DNA of 64,000 bases. Origin: Pseudonocardia sp. DSM 110487. Lineage in GTDB: Bacteria; Actinomycetota; Actinomycetes; Mycobacteriales; Pseudonocardiaceae. The position numbers and the translations under genes were made by a program. Below are positions 1 through 8,287 of the stretch, one piece after another. The notes under the pieces were generated by a model. That model ran no database searches and was not told the DNA's origin. It saw nothing but the letters and a program-made list of their open reading frames with translations. Location: assembly GCF_019468565.1 (NCBI RefSeq), contig NZ_CP080521.1, positions 6,262,001-6,326,000 on the forward strand, in the 5' to 3' direction. Positions within the stretch are counted from its first letter, which is position 1, and every line of letters starts with the position of its first letter.

Positions 1-708
1 GGGCATTCCGGCGCGGATGCGCTCGTCGCCCGTCGTGTTCCCGACCAGCCACTCGGTGAACAGCGTGCGATCGGAGGGATCGAGGTGGTCGCCGAGCACG
101 AGTGTCCGGAAGCTCCCCGCGATCGCCCGCGGGGTCGTGGTGTCGCGCTCGTCGCCGGGTACCGCGGTGTTCAGCTCCGGCTCGGTGCGGTCGAGCCTGG
201 TGACACCGTCGCCGAGCGAGCGGGCGAACGCGGTGATGCCGGCCGGGCCCCCGACGTCGGCGAGTAGCAGGTTGCCGGCGGCGTTGTCGCTGTAGCGGAC
301 GGCGGCGTCGCACAGCTCGCGGATCGTCATCCCCTCCGCGACGTGCCGCACCGCGATCGGCGAGGGGTCGATGAGGTCGGCCTCGGTGTAGCGCACGCGC
401 CTGTCGAGGTACTCGGGCGGGGTGCGGTGCAGCACCGCGGCCGCGGCCAGCGCCTTGAACACCGAGCACATCGCGAATCGCTCGTCGGCGCGGTAGGCGA
501 GCTCCCGGCCGGTGCCGGTGTCCAGCGCGTAGACGCCGAGGCGGGCGTCGAAGCGCTGTTCCAGCTCGGGTAGCCGGTCCGTGCGAACGGGCTCTGGGGC
601 CGGCGGCGCGGGCGGGGGCGGGGGCACGGTCGGCGACGCGCACCCGGCGAGCGGCAGGAGCAGTGCCGCACCCAGCACGGCGCGGCGACGAAGCTTTCTC
701 TCGATCAC
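1..708 (-). CDS. Class A beta-lactamase, lipoprotein (3' end cut by window)
   Basis: Serine beta-lactamase expected to hydrolyse beta-lactams outside the membrane. The GTG start at 708 gives a basic N-terminus, a hydrophobic segment and a lipobox L-A-G-C with the lipidation Cys at residue 23, followed by a Pro-rich linker. Class A motifs seen are the nucleophile box S-V-F-K at 82-85, S-D-N at 140-142 and the omega-loop E-P-E-L-N at 176-180, which holds the general-base Glu. The K-T-G box would lie beyond the window edge, so 236 codons of an expected ~290 are present. It is divergent from a LysR gene, with a LysR-type operator between them, an arrangement like ampR-bla loci. Regulation by that LysR protein is inference. 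Confidence 0.88.
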   Translation of the reverse strand, partial: MIERKLRRRAVLGAALLLPLAGCASPTVPPPPPAPPAPEPVRTDRLPELEQRFDARLGVYALDTGTGRELAYRADERFAMCSVFKALAAAAVLHRTPPEYLDRRVRYTEADLIDPSPIAVRHVAEGMTIRELCDAAVRYSDNAAGNLLLADVGGPAGITAFARSLGDGVTRLDRTEPELNTAVPGDERDTTTPRAIAGSFRTLVLGDHLDPSDRTLFTEWLVGNTTGDERIRAGMP

Positions 709-764
709 GGGCGACAGGCAAGCAACGACCCATCGATAGCGCAAATATGACGACACGCCGACCG

Positions 765-783
765 CGATATGGATCGGCTATCG
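765..783. promoter_or_regulatory. Putative LysR operator between beta-lactamase and LysR gene
   Basis: A perfect inverted repeat CGATA-N9-TATCG gives GAT-N11-ATC, the T-N11-A spacing typical of LysR-family sites. A weaker ATA/TAT-rich site lies about 32 bp away (734-750), roughly three helical turns, as expected for paired recognition and activation sites. It lies 21 bp before the LysR start and 56 bp before the beta-lactamase start. Confidence 0.5.
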
Positions 784-803
784 CCGCTGCTACCGTCCCG
801 CCC

Positions 804-1643
804 GTGGATCTCCTCCGGCACCTGGAGTTCTTCGTCGCGATCGCCGAGGAGGAGCACTTCGGGCACGCGGCGGCCCGGCTCGGGATCGCCCAGCCTCCGC
901 TCTCGCAGGGGTTGCAGCGGCTGGAGCGGGCACTCGGCGTGGTGCTCGTCGACCGCAGCTCGCGGGGAGCACGGCTCAACGCCGCTGGCCGCGATCTCCT
1001 CCCCCGGGCCCGCGCCTTGCTGGAGGACGCGGAGGACCTGCGCCGCGCGGCGGGCGCGCACGGTGCCGCACCGGTGCGGATCGGCGCCGTACCGCAGCTC
1101 CCGATCCGGACGCTCGCCGTGCTCGTCACCGCGTGCAGTGACCCACCGGAGATCGTCACCGCGCCCTCGACCGAGCTCCTCGACGCGCTCTCGGCGGGCC
1201 GGCTCGACCTCGCCATCGTCATGCACCCCGCGCTGCTGGGTTCGCTGCAGAGCGGACCGGTCCACCGGATGGCCACCGCGCTGCTCGTCCCCGCAGGCCA
1301 TCCGGCGGCGACGACACCGGGCCCGGTGGTCATGCGGTCGCTGCGCGGCCTCGCGCTCGCCACTCCCCCACGCTCCAACGGGCCGGCCGCGCACGACCTG
1401 CTGCTCGACACCCTGGAGCAGCGCGGTCTCGTCACCACCCCGGTGAACGCGCCGGACGACCGCGCCGCCCTCGCGCTCGTGGCTGCCGGCAGAGCGTTCG
1501 CGATCACCGCCGACCCGGATCTCGACGCGCCCGGCGTCGTCCGGCGCGAGGTCGCGGGCGAGCCCCTTCCGCTGCGCCTGCGCGTGGCGTGGCGAGGTCA
1601 CCGGCCCGCCGTCCTCGACGCAGTGCTGGACGCGCTGCCATGA
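804..1643 (+). CDS. LysR-family transcriptional regulator
   Basis: Transcription factor of 279 residues. The winged helix-turn-helix is at the N-terminus (about residues 5-60), including L-R-H-L-E-F-F-V-A-I-A and A-Q-P-P-L-S-Q-G-L-Q-R-L-E, followed by a periplasmic-binding-protein-like effector domain. The GTG start at 804 was chosen because it places the HTH at residue 3 as in other LysR proteins; longer starts would run through the intergenic operator. It is divergent from the lipoprotein beta-lactamase and its stop overlaps the start of a second beta-lactamase-family gene (ATGA), so it probably controls both. The inducer is unknown. Confidence 0.87.
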   Translation: MDLLRHLEFFVAIAEEEHFGHAAARLGIAQPPLSQGLQRLERALGVVLVDRSSRGARLNAAGRDLLPRARALLEDAEDLRRAAGAHGAAPVRIGAVPQLPIRTLAVLVTACSDPPEIVTAPSTELLDALSAGRLDLAIVMHPALLGSLQSGPVHRMATALLVPAGHPAATTPGPVVMRSLRGLALATPPRSNGPAAHDLLLDTLEQRGLVTTPVNAPDDRAALALVAAGRAFAITADPDLDAPGVVRREVAGEPLPLRLRVAWRGHRPAVLDAVLDALP

Positions 1644-2533
1644 CCCATCTGGAGCGGGAGATCAGGCGCACCTTCGCCGACGCGGGCGTCCACGGCAGGC
1701 TGCACGCCGCGCCGATCGGCGGGCCTGCCCGCGAGGTCGGGGTCGACCCGGACGAGCCGGTGGTCATGGCCTCGGTGTACAAGCTGCCGCTGCTCGTCGC
1801 GTTCTGCCGGCGCGTCGACGCCGGCGAGATCGACCCCCGCGAGCGGGTGACCGTCGACCCCGCCGAGCGGACGGCGGGCCCCACCGGCCTGTCCGTCATG
1901 CGCGACCCCGTGACGATGTCGTGGCGCGACCTCGCCTGCTCGATGATCTCGGTGTCGGACAACGCGGCGGCCGACGTGCTCCTCCGGCGCGTCGGCCTCG
2001 CGCACGTGAACGAGACGCTGAGCGACCTCGGGTTGGAGCGCACGCGCGTGCTCGGCGGCACGGCGGACGTGCTCGACAGCCTCGTGGCGGACACCGCCGC
2101 CAGCGACACCGCCGCCGCCTTCCGGGCGCTGACCAGCAACGACGCCGCACCGGCCGTCCGCGCCTACGACGCCGTACTCGCCAGCGCCACCACGCCGCGC
2201 GAGATGACCCGGCTGCTCGCCGCCGTCTGGTCCGACCGCGCGGCCTCGCCGCGGCAGTGCCGGCTGGCCCGCGAGCTCCTCGGCGCGCAGGCGTGGCAGC
2301 ACCGGCTGCGCTCGGGCTTCCCGCCGGTCGGGGTGCGCGTCGCCGGCAAGACCGGCACCCTGGCCGCCGTGCGCAACGAGGTCGGCGTGGTGCAGTTCGA
2401 CGGCGAGCGCCCGGTCGCGGTTGCGGTGTTCACCCGGGCCGCCCGCGCCGAGGAGCTCGTCCCGCGGGCCGACGCGGTGATCGGCCAGGCCGCCCGCCTG
2501 GCCGTCACGGACCTGCGCTCCGGTCGCCTGTGA
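1640..2533 (+). CDS. Serine hydrolase of the beta-lactamase family, no signal peptide
   Basis: A 297-residue protein with the penicillin-binding-fold motifs S-V-Y-K (45-48), S-D-N (106-108) and K-T-G (237-239). It has no signal peptide or lipobox and is predicted cytoplasmic. The omega-loop Glu motif (ExxLN) is not visible: where it should follow the SDN box the sequence reads T-R-V-L-G-G-T-A-D-V-L-D. Deacylation by the class A mechanism is therefore doubtful, and an esterase, peptidase or penicillin-sensing role is possible. It starts inside the LysR stop codon (ATGA overlap), which implies translational coupling and argues for a shared function with the regulator. Confidence 0.8.
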   Translation: MTHLEREIRRTFADAGVHGRLHAAPIGGPAREVGVDPDEPVVMASVYKLPLLVAFCRRVDAGEIDPRERVTVDPAERTAGPTGLSVMRDPVTMSWRDLACSMISVSDNAAADVLLRRVGLAHVNETLSDLGLERTRVLGGTADVLDSLVADTAASDTAAAFRALTSNDAAPAVRAYDAVLASATTPREMTRLLAAVWSDRAASPRQCRLARELLGAQAWQHRLRSGFPPVGVRVAGKTGTLAAVRNEVGVVQFDGERPVAVAVFTRAARAEELVPRADAVIGQAARLAVTDLRSGRL

Positions 2534-2543
2534 ACCTAGTGTA

Positions 2544-3170
2544 CTAGTGACTCGCCGTGACCAGCCGGACGGCGACGGTGGCCAGCACCAGCCCGGTGAA
2601 CTGCTGGATGCGCGCCTTCACCAGCGGGCGCCGCAGCCAGCGGCCGAGCCGGTCGACGACGGCGACGTACAGGCCGAACCAGGCCACGAAGAGAGCCGCG
2701 AAGATCCCGGACAGCAGCAGAGCCTCGGCCCGCGGCGAGCCGCCGTCGGTGGAGAGGAACTGCGGCAGGAACGTGATGAAGAACAGCGCCACCTTCGGGT
2801 TGAGCGCGTTCGACAGGAACCCCTGCCGCACGTAGGCCGACCATCGCTGCGGAACCGCGAGCGCCTCGTCTGCCTCCGCCGGGCGGCGGGCGGACCGCAG
2901 CATCTGGACGGCGAGCCAGAGCAGGTACCCCGCGCCGACGATCTTCAGCGCGGTGAACGCCGTGGCCGAGGCAACCAGCAGCGCCGAGAGCCCGAGCGCG
3001 GCGGCCCCGCCGTGCATCGTCACTCCCAGCGCGCCACCGAGCATGGTCAGCAACCCACCCGTGCGACCGCCGCGCAGCGAGTTTCCGGTGATCAGCGCCT
3101 GGTCCGGGCCCGGCATCATGATCAGCACCAGCGCCGCGATCGCGAACGTCGTCGTCATGGAAGAAAGCAT
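2544..3170 (-). CDS. LysE/RhtB-family amino-acid exporter
   Basis: Inner-membrane translocator of 208 residues with about six hydrophobic segments. The N-terminal signature M-M-P-G-P-D-Q-A-L (about residues 18-26) and the motif N-P-K-V-A-L-F-F are typical of LysE/RhtB exporters of amino acids or derivatives. The start could also be the Met at residue 5 (MTTTFAIAAL). It is divergent from a LysR-family gene across a 63-bp AT-rich gap, the classic exporter-regulator pair (compare lysE-lysG). The substrate cannot be read from the sequence. Confidence 0.85.
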   Translation of the reverse strand: MLSSMTTTFAIAALVLIMMPGPDQALITGNSLRGGRTGGLLTMLGGALGVTMHGGAAALGLSALLVASATAFTALKIVGAGYLLWLAVQMLRSARRPAEADEALAVPQRWSAYVRQGFLSNALNPKVALFFITFLPQFLSTDGGSPRAEALLLSGIFAALFVAWFGLYVAVVDRLGRWLRRPLVKARIQQFTGLVLATVAVRLVTASH

Positions 3171-3233
3171 CGCGCCGCACGACCGATTAATCTAATGTCG
3201 ATTCTTTCCACAACTCATTGATATTCTCTATGA

Positions 3234-4112
3234 ATGGTCACCCTCGTCCAGCTCCGCGTCATCGACGCCGTCCGGCGGCACGGATCGGTCACCGCGGCCG
3301 CCGAGGAGCTGCACTACACCCAACCGTCGATCAGCCACCACGTGTCCCGGCTGGAAGCCCAGACGGGTGCCACGCTGCTCCAACGGGTGGGACGCGGGAT
3401 CCGGCTCACCGAGGCAGGCCTCCTGCTGGCGGACCGCGCGGCCGAGATCATCGGCAGGGTCGACTCGGCCGCGGCGGAACTGTCCACGCTCACCGGCCTG
3501 CACGCGGGGCGCGTGCGGCTGGCCGGCTTCGGCTCCGTGATGAGCTCGCTGGTGCCGCGGGCAGTCTCCCTGCTCGCCCGGCGGCACCCCGGCCTCGAGC
3601 TCGGCCTGGCCGACATGCACCCCGAGGACGGGCTGAGGCAGCTGCGCGCGGGTCACGTCGACGTCGCCGTGATCTTCCGGTACGACGACATGGCCCCCGA
3701 GGACGCGGGCGTCCGCCTGACCCACCTGCTCGACGACTCGCACTTCCTGCTCACGACCGGCGGCGGGACCAGCCTCGCCGACCACAGCGACGGTCCCTGG
3801 ATCGCAGGCTGCGAGCGATGCCGCAACCACCTCGTGGAGATCTGCGAACAGGCCGGGTTCTCCCCGCGCCTCGCCCACACCACCGACGACATGGTGGTCA
3901 TCCAGAGCCTGGTCGCCGCCGGCGTGGGGGTCACCACGATCCCGGGGCTCGCCCTGCGCGCGCACCGCAATCCGGCGATCACCGCCACCCGGCTCGGCGT
4001 CCCGCCCCGCCGGATCCACGCGGCCACCTACGGCGCCCCGCCCGACCCTCCGGCGACCGCGGCGCTCGTCGCCGCCCTCGTCGAGGCGGCGGCCGCGCTC
4101 AGCGCAGGGTGA
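3234..4112 (+). CDS. LysR-family transcriptional regulator, partner of the LysE-type exporter
   Basis: Regulator of 292 residues with an N-terminal winged HTH (Q-L-R-V-I-D-A-V, then Y-T-Q-P-S-I-S-H-H-V-S-R-L-E) and a C-terminal effector-binding domain. Its short first segment and divergent placement opposite a LysE-type exporter suggest an amino-acid-responsive activator. The 63-bp shared promoter region is markedly AT-rich for this genome (it contains ATTAAT and TGATATTC) and presumably holds the operator. The last 14 nt overlap the 3' end of the convergent lyase gene. Confidence 0.86.
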   Translation: MVTLVQLRVIDAVRRHGSVTAAAEELHYTQPSISHHVSRLEAQTGATLLQRVGRGIRLTEAGLLLADRAAEIIGRVDSAAAELSTLTGLHAGRVRLAGFGSVMSSLVPRAVSLLARRHPGLELGLADMHPEDGLRQLRAGHVDVAVIFRYDDMAPEDAGVRLTHLLDDSHFLLTTGGGTSLADHSDGPWIAGCERCRNHLVEICEQAGFSPRLAHTTDDMVVIQSLVAAGVGVTTIPGLALRAHRNPAITATRLGVPPRRIHAATYGAPPDPPATAALVAALVEAAAALSAG

Positions 4113-4953
4113 CCAGGTGCCCGCTCTCGAGCGCGACGAGCACCGCGCCGTCGGGTGCCACGGCCAGTCCGTGCGGCTCTTCCCCCTCGCCGAGGTCGTG
4201 CAGCGCGGTGACGGTGCCCCGTTCGTCGAGATGGGCGAGGGCACTCGCCGCCCACAGCGTGACCCAGCACCCACCGGCGCCGTCCGGCGCGACGGCGTGC
4301 GGGCGCGCCGCGCGGTCGGGCAGGTCGAACTCCCGCGGGGCCTCCCCCGGGACGAGGCGGCCGACGCGCCCGGCGCCGATCTCGGCGAACCACAGCGCGT
4401 CGTTGTCGGCGGCGATCCCGACGGGCCCACACCCGGGGTCCGGAAGCGGGTGGAGGGTGATCTCGCCGGCGGTGTCGACCCGCCCGAGGGCGGCTCCCCG
4501 GTTGAGGGTGAACCACATCGCGCCGTCCGGCCCGGCCGTGATCATCGCGGGCATGCCGCTGTCACCCGGCACCGGCATCAGCGCGACCTCCCCGTCCGGG
4601 GAGAGCCTGCCGACGGCGTCCGCCCCGATCGCGGTGAACCACACGCCTCCGTCGGGCCCGAGCGCGATCCCGTACGGCCCGCCTCCCACGGGAAAGCTGC
4701 GGTGGGTGCCGTCGATGCGATCGATGCGGTCGTCGCCGCCACGGGTGACCCACGCGGCCCCGTCCGGCCCGAGCGCGAGCAGCGACGGCCGGGAGTCCGG
4801 ATTGCCGAGGTCGTGCAGCTCGGGCGGCCCGGCGGGCGGCAGGCGGGCGACCTGACCGGAGTGGACGAGTGTGATCCACGCGACGCCCGCCGCGTCGACG
4901 GCGACGGCGTACGGGCCCGCGCCGGGTTCACCGACCGCGATTCGGGTGAGCAC
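4099..4953 (-). CDS. vgb: Virginiamycin B lyase homologue (streptogramin B lyase)
   Basis: Predicted cytosolic seven-bladed beta-propeller that linearises type B streptogramins by breaking the ester bond. Repeats of the form GP(Y/V)GIA...PDG..WFT recur through the protein. The residues known as catalytic in the staphylococcal enzyme are present in order: His of R-P-H-A-V (H228), Glu and His of E-P-H-G-L (E268, H270) and Glu of A-L-E-S-G (E284). Length is 284 residues against about 299 for the family. The GTG start at 4953 was preferred because AGGAGGT lies just upstream and the distance to the G-P-Y motif matches known Vgb; an in-frame TTG at 4983 is the alternative. Activity is inferred, since actinobacterial homologues can be unlinked to resistance. 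Confidence 0.82.
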   Translation of the reverse strand: MLTRIAVGEPGAGPYAVAVDAAGVAWITLVHSGQVARLPPAGPPELHDLGNPDSRPSLLALGPDGAAWVTRGGDDRIDRIDGTHRSFPVGGGPYGIALGPDGGVWFTAIGADAVGRLSPDGEVALMPVPGDSGMPAMITAGPDGAMWFTLNRGAALGRVDTAGEITLHPLPDPGCGPVGIAADNDALWFAEIGAGRVGRLVPGEAPREFDLPDRAARPHAVAPDGAGGCWVTLWAASALAHLDERGTVTALHDLGEGEEPHGLAVAPDGAVLVALESGHLVTLR

Positions 4954-5063
4954 CAGACCTCCTAGACGCGACTCATGTCGCAATAGGAGGATAGCGCCGT
5001 GCCCACCACGCGACGCCCCGCCGCAGCGGGCAATGCACCCTCTGTCTGTTGGCGCTCCTGTTG

Positions 5064-5990
5064 TCAGTCGAACTGCTCAACCGTGCTATGAATCGGCACC
5101 GCTTTCCCGAGCTGCCACATTTCGTAGTTCCCACATTCTGCCGTGATCTCGGCCGTCGCCTGAGCCGCGGTGAAGAAGTCGTCGACCACCGGCGAGGTGC
5201 GCGATGCCGCCACCGCGAGGCACACCTGGTCGGGCGCCAGATCCGGGATGGGCACAAAGCTGATGTCCGGATGTGAGTAGAACACGGTCGCCGAACGGGC
5301 CAGGAACGAGATGCCCCGGCCGGCGGCGACGTGCTCGAGCGTCTCGTCCACTCCGCGCACCAGGTATCCGGCGTTGGGGTGCGGGCGCCTGGTGGGCTGC
5401 GTGCTCGTGTCGCCATGCCAGACCAGCGGCTCGCCGGCCAGGTCGGCCTCGGTGATCTGCTCCTTGCCGGCCAATCGGTGGCCTGCGGGCAGCACCGCCA
5501 CCCGCGGCTCGGTGTACAGCGGAGTCAGGCGCAGGCCGGCCTCGTCGATGGGCAGCCGCACATAGCCGACGTCGATGCGGCCGTCCAGCAGCATCGGGGC
5601 CTGGTCGTCCGATTCGATCCGCTGCACGTCCACGACCACGTCCGGGTGCCGGGCCTCGAACGCCCGCGCCGCCGGGATGACCGGGATGCCGGCCCGAAAG
5701 CCGACCACCAGCCGCCGGCTGCCGCGAGCGGCCGCGGACACCCGGCGCCGGACCGCGTGCGCGGAGGCGAGCAGCGGACCGGCGTCGTCCAGCAGTTGTC
5801 GGCCCGCCTCGGTCAGCGCTACGCCGTGGCGATCCCTGGTGAACAGGGAGGCGCCGAGATCCTGCTCCAGCGCGCGAATCTGGCGACTGAGCGCCGGCTG
5901 CGCAATATGCAGCTCATCGGCGGCGCGGCCGAAGTGCAACCGGTCGGCCACGGCGACGAAGTAGCGCAGTTTGCGCAGGTCCAGATCCAT
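5064..5990 (-). CDS. LysR-family transcriptional regulator
   Basis: Regulator of 308 residues beginning M-D-L-D-L-R-K-L-R-Y-F-V-A-V-A with the HTH segment I-A-Q-P-A-L-S-R-Q-I-R-A-L-E, then an effector domain resembling that of aromatic-compound regulators (F-R-A-G-I-P-V near residue 97). It is divergent from a small oxidoreductase operon, and a perfect TGGTGAT-N11-ATCACCA site lies 15 bp upstream of its start, so autoregulation together with control of the operon is likely. The ligand is unknown. Confidence 0.87.
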   Translation of the reverse strand: MDLDLRKLRYFVAVADRLHFGRAADELHIAQPALSRQIRALEQDLGASLFTRDRHGVALTEAGRQLLDDAGPLLASAHAVRRRVSAAARGSRRLVVGFRAGIPVIPAARAFEARHPDVVVDVQRIESDDQAPMLLDGRIDVGYVRLPIDEAGLRLTPLYTEPRVAVLPAGHRLAGKEQITEADLAGEPLVWHGDTSTQPTRRPHPNAGYLVRGVDETLEHVAAGRGISFLARSATVFYSHPDISFVPIPDLAPDQVCLAVAASRTSPVVDDFFTAAQATAEITAECGNYEMWQLGKAVPIHSTVEQFD

Positions 5991-6004
5991 GGCGCCTCCC
6001 GGCC

Positions 6005-6029
6005 TGGTGATGCCTCGAGGGTATCACCA
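6005..6029. promoter_or_regulatory. LysR-type operator
   Basis: Perfect 7-bp inverted repeat TGGTGAT / ATCACCA with an 11-bp spacer, exactly the T-N11-A geometry of LysR boxes. It sits directly upstream of the LysR gene and on the shared side facing the divergent oxidoreductase genes. Confidence 0.6.
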
Positions 6030-6197
6030 CGGCTGAAAGAAGTCTTGGACACCCACTCAGGCCGATGGCAGCCTCAGAAATTGAGCGCCGTCCAGGCGCG
6101 TCATTCGACGGCGTCGACGCCACCACCGTTGGCAACGACGGGGTGGGAATGACGTCCTATCCACCGCGTCCTATCCACTCCAGAAAGCAGGCACTCC

Positions 6198-6821
6198 ATG
6201 AGCAGCATCAGCATCATCGGCCTGGGGGGCATGACCCGCGCCATAGGCGCCCGCGCGGTCGAGGGCGGCAACGCCGTCGAGGTCATCGGCCGCGACGCGG
6301 CCAAGGCCAAGGACCTGGCCGCCGCGCTCGGCGGCGGCGCCACGGCCGGGACATTCGGCACCGTCCCGGCCGGCGACCTCGTCATCCTCGCCGTGCCGTA
6401 CGCCAGCGCCGTGCCGGTCGTCGCCCAGTACGGGGACGCGCTGGCCGGCAAGGTCGTCATCGACATCTCCAACACCTCCAACGCCGACGCCACCGGGCTG
6501 GTTACCCCTGACGGCACTTCCGGTGCGCAGGAGATCGCCAAGGCTGTACCGGCGAGCGCGTACGTCGTGAAGGCGTTCAACACCGTCTTCGGCCACATCC
6601 TGGCCCAGGGCGGCCCGCTGGACGTGCTCTTCGCGGGCGACGACGCGCGGGCCAAGGCGAGCGTGTCGGCGTTCATCAAGAGCCTCGGGCTGCGCCCGCT
6701 GGATGCCGGCGGCCTGGAGGTGGCGCGCTGGATGGAAGGGGCCGGCCTGCTGATGATCAGCCTAGCCCGCCATGGCGTAGGGAACTTCAACTTCTCCCTC
6801 GGCGTCAACCTTCCCGGCTGA
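6198..6821 (+). CDS. NAD(P)-binding oxidoreductase, F420H2:NADP reductase-like
   Basis: A 207-residue protein with an N-terminal Rossmann motif G-L-G-G-M-T-R-A-I (residues 8-16) and the fold of the F420-dependent NADP reductase/coenzyme-binding family (V-I-D-I-S-N-T, then V-V-K-A-F-N-T-V-F-G). Such proteins move hydride between NADP(H) and a flavin-type cofactor or act as small dehydrogenases. It is the first gene after the divergent LysR and is followed by an NAD-dependent epimerase-like gene and a SnoaL-like gene. A 30-codon copy of its 5' end occurs 2.4 kb downstream. Confidence 0.78.
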   Translation: MSSISIIGLGGMTRAIGARAVEGGNAVEVIGRDAAKAKDLAAALGGGATAGTFGTVPAGDLVILAVPYASAVPVVAQYGDALAGKVVIDISNTSNADATGLVTPDGTSGAQEIAKAVPASAYVVKAFNTVFGHILAQGGPLDVLFAGDDARAKASVSAFIKSLGLRPLDAGGLEVARWMEGAGLLMISLARHGVGNFNFSLGVNLPG

Positions 6822-6870
6822 GCGCCCCGCACCGCCACTTCTCGCGCCACATCATTCACAAGGAGCAGTA

Positions 6871-7815
6871 GTGCGCGTTTTCGTCACTGGCGGGACCGGC
6901 CATTCCGGTTCGTACATCATCCCCGAGCTCATCGCCGCCGGGCACGAGGTCACCGGCCTGGCCCGGTCGGACACTGCCGCGGCGGTGCTGTCCGCGCATG
7001 GCGCGAAGGTGCGTCGCGGCGACCTCCAGGACCTCGACGGACTCAAGGAGGCAGCCGCCGACTCCGACGGCGTCATCCACGTCGCGCACAGGCAAGACCT
7101 GCTTCCCTCCGGCGGGATCGACGCCGTGGCCGCCGCGGAGATCCCGATCATGCTCGCGTACGGCGAGGCACTCGCGGGAACCGGAAAGCCGCTGGTCGCA
7201 GCCGGGAGCATCGGCTCGCCCGGGAACTGGGGGAACCTGGGCCGGCCGTCGACCGAGGAGGACCCGGCCCTTCCCGTCGGCGACGAGCACAAGGGCACCC
7301 TGCGGGCTCGTAACCTCGTGGAACGCGCCGTAATCGGCCTCGCCGAGCGGGGAGTGCGGTCTTCGGTCGTGCGGATTGCCAACATCGCGCACAGCACGAC
7401 CGATCGTGCCGGCTTCCTCCCCATGCTGATCGCGCTCGCGAAGGAGAAGGGCTTCGCCGGCTACCCCGGAGACGGCGCGAACATGTGGAACGCCGTGCAC
7501 GTCCGCGATGCCGCCTCTTTGTTCCGCCTGGCGCTGGAGAAGGGCCCGGCTGGCAAGTATTGGCACGCGGTCGAGGACGGGGGCATCCCGCTCCGTGAGA
7601 TCGCCGAGGCCATCGGCAGCCGCCTGGGCATGCCCGCCGTGAGCATTCCCATGGACGAGCTGATGGTGCCGGGACACTTCGGGTTCCTCGCGAACATCGT
7701 CACGCAGAGCTACCCGGCGTCCAACCTCGTCACCCGCCGGACCCTCGGCTGGCAACCCGCTCAGCCCGGCCTGCTCGCCGATCTGGACAACGGCCACTAC
7801 TTCTCCGCCGGCTGA
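6871..7815 (+). CDS. NAD(P)-dependent epimerase/dehydratase (extended SDR)
   Basis: A 314-residue extended short-chain dehydrogenase. The nucleotide-binding motif G-G-T-G-H-S-G-S is at residues 7-14, with D-L-Q-D-L-D and V-I-H-V-A-H further on. The usual Y-x-x-x-K pair is not obvious: the region around E-H-K-G-T-L-R-A-R-N lacks the Tyr, so catalysis may be atypical. The GTG start follows an AAGGAG Shine-Dalgarno. It lies in one strand-consistent run with the F420-reductase-like gene and the SnoaL-like gene. The substrate is unknown. Confidence 0.78.
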   Translation: MRVFVTGGTGHSGSYIIPELIAAGHEVTGLARSDTAAAVLSAHGAKVRRGDLQDLDGLKEAAADSDGVIHVAHRQDLLPSGGIDAVAAAEIPIMLAYGEALAGTGKPLVAAGSIGSPGNWGNLGRPSTEEDPALPVGDEHKGTLRARNLVERAVIGLAERGVRSSVVRIANIAHSTTDRAGFLPMLIALAKEKGFAGYPGDGANMWNAVHVRDAASLFRLALEKGPAGKYWHAVEDGGIPLREIAEAIGSRLGMPAVSIPMDELMVPGHFGFLANIVTQSYPASNLVTRRTLGWQPAQPGLLADLDNGHYFSAG

Positions 7816-7861
7816 CAGCTCAGGTGTACCGGCCAAGTCTCACGTACGACGAGGAGCAACC

Positions 7862-8287
7862 ATGACCACGTTCGCCGCGCACCGCGACACCTTGGAATCC
7901 TTCGTCGACTGCATCCACGGCGGCGCGGACAAAGAAACCCTCAGCCGTTTGCTCGCCGAGAACGTGGTGCTGTACAGCCCGCTCGGCAGTGAGCCGATCA
8001 CCGGCCGCGAGGTCGTCGTGGAGACCATACAGACCGTCAACAGGCTGTCGGTCGACGACACCTATGAGGAGGTCCTCAGCGGCGAGGCCCACCACGCCGC
8101 ATTCTTCCGGCTGCAAATCGAGGACGCCGCGGTCAACGGAGTATTTTCCGTCCTGCTCGACGCGGATGGCAAGATCGCCGAGGTGACCATTTTCTGGCGC
8201 CCGCTGCCGTCCGGCGTCGAGTTGCAGCGGCGCCTTGCGCATGTCCTCGGCATGCAGCCCTGGGAACTGCGCACGAACGGGGAGTGA
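7862..8287 (+). CDS. SnoaL-like / NTF2-fold protein
   Basis: A small 141-residue protein with the features of the SnoaL/NTF2 alpha+beta cone fold: the early helix A-H-R-D-T-L-E-S-F-V-D-C-I, then L-L-A-E-N-V-V-L-Y-S-P and the late strand I-A-E-V-T-I-F-W-R-P. Members are polyketide cyclases, isomerases or ligand-binding proteins. A GAGGAG ribosome site lies 5 nt before the ATG. Its stop overlaps a GTG that begins a headless SDR remnant, so the present 3' boundary is a rearrangement junction. Confidence 0.72.
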   Translation: MTTFAAHRDTLESFVDCIHGGADKETLSRLLAENVVLYSPLGSEPITGREVVVETIQTVNRLSVDDTYEEVLSGEAHHAAFFRLQIEDAAVNGVFSVLLDADGKIAEVTIFWRPLPSGVELQRRLAHVLGMQPWELRTNGE

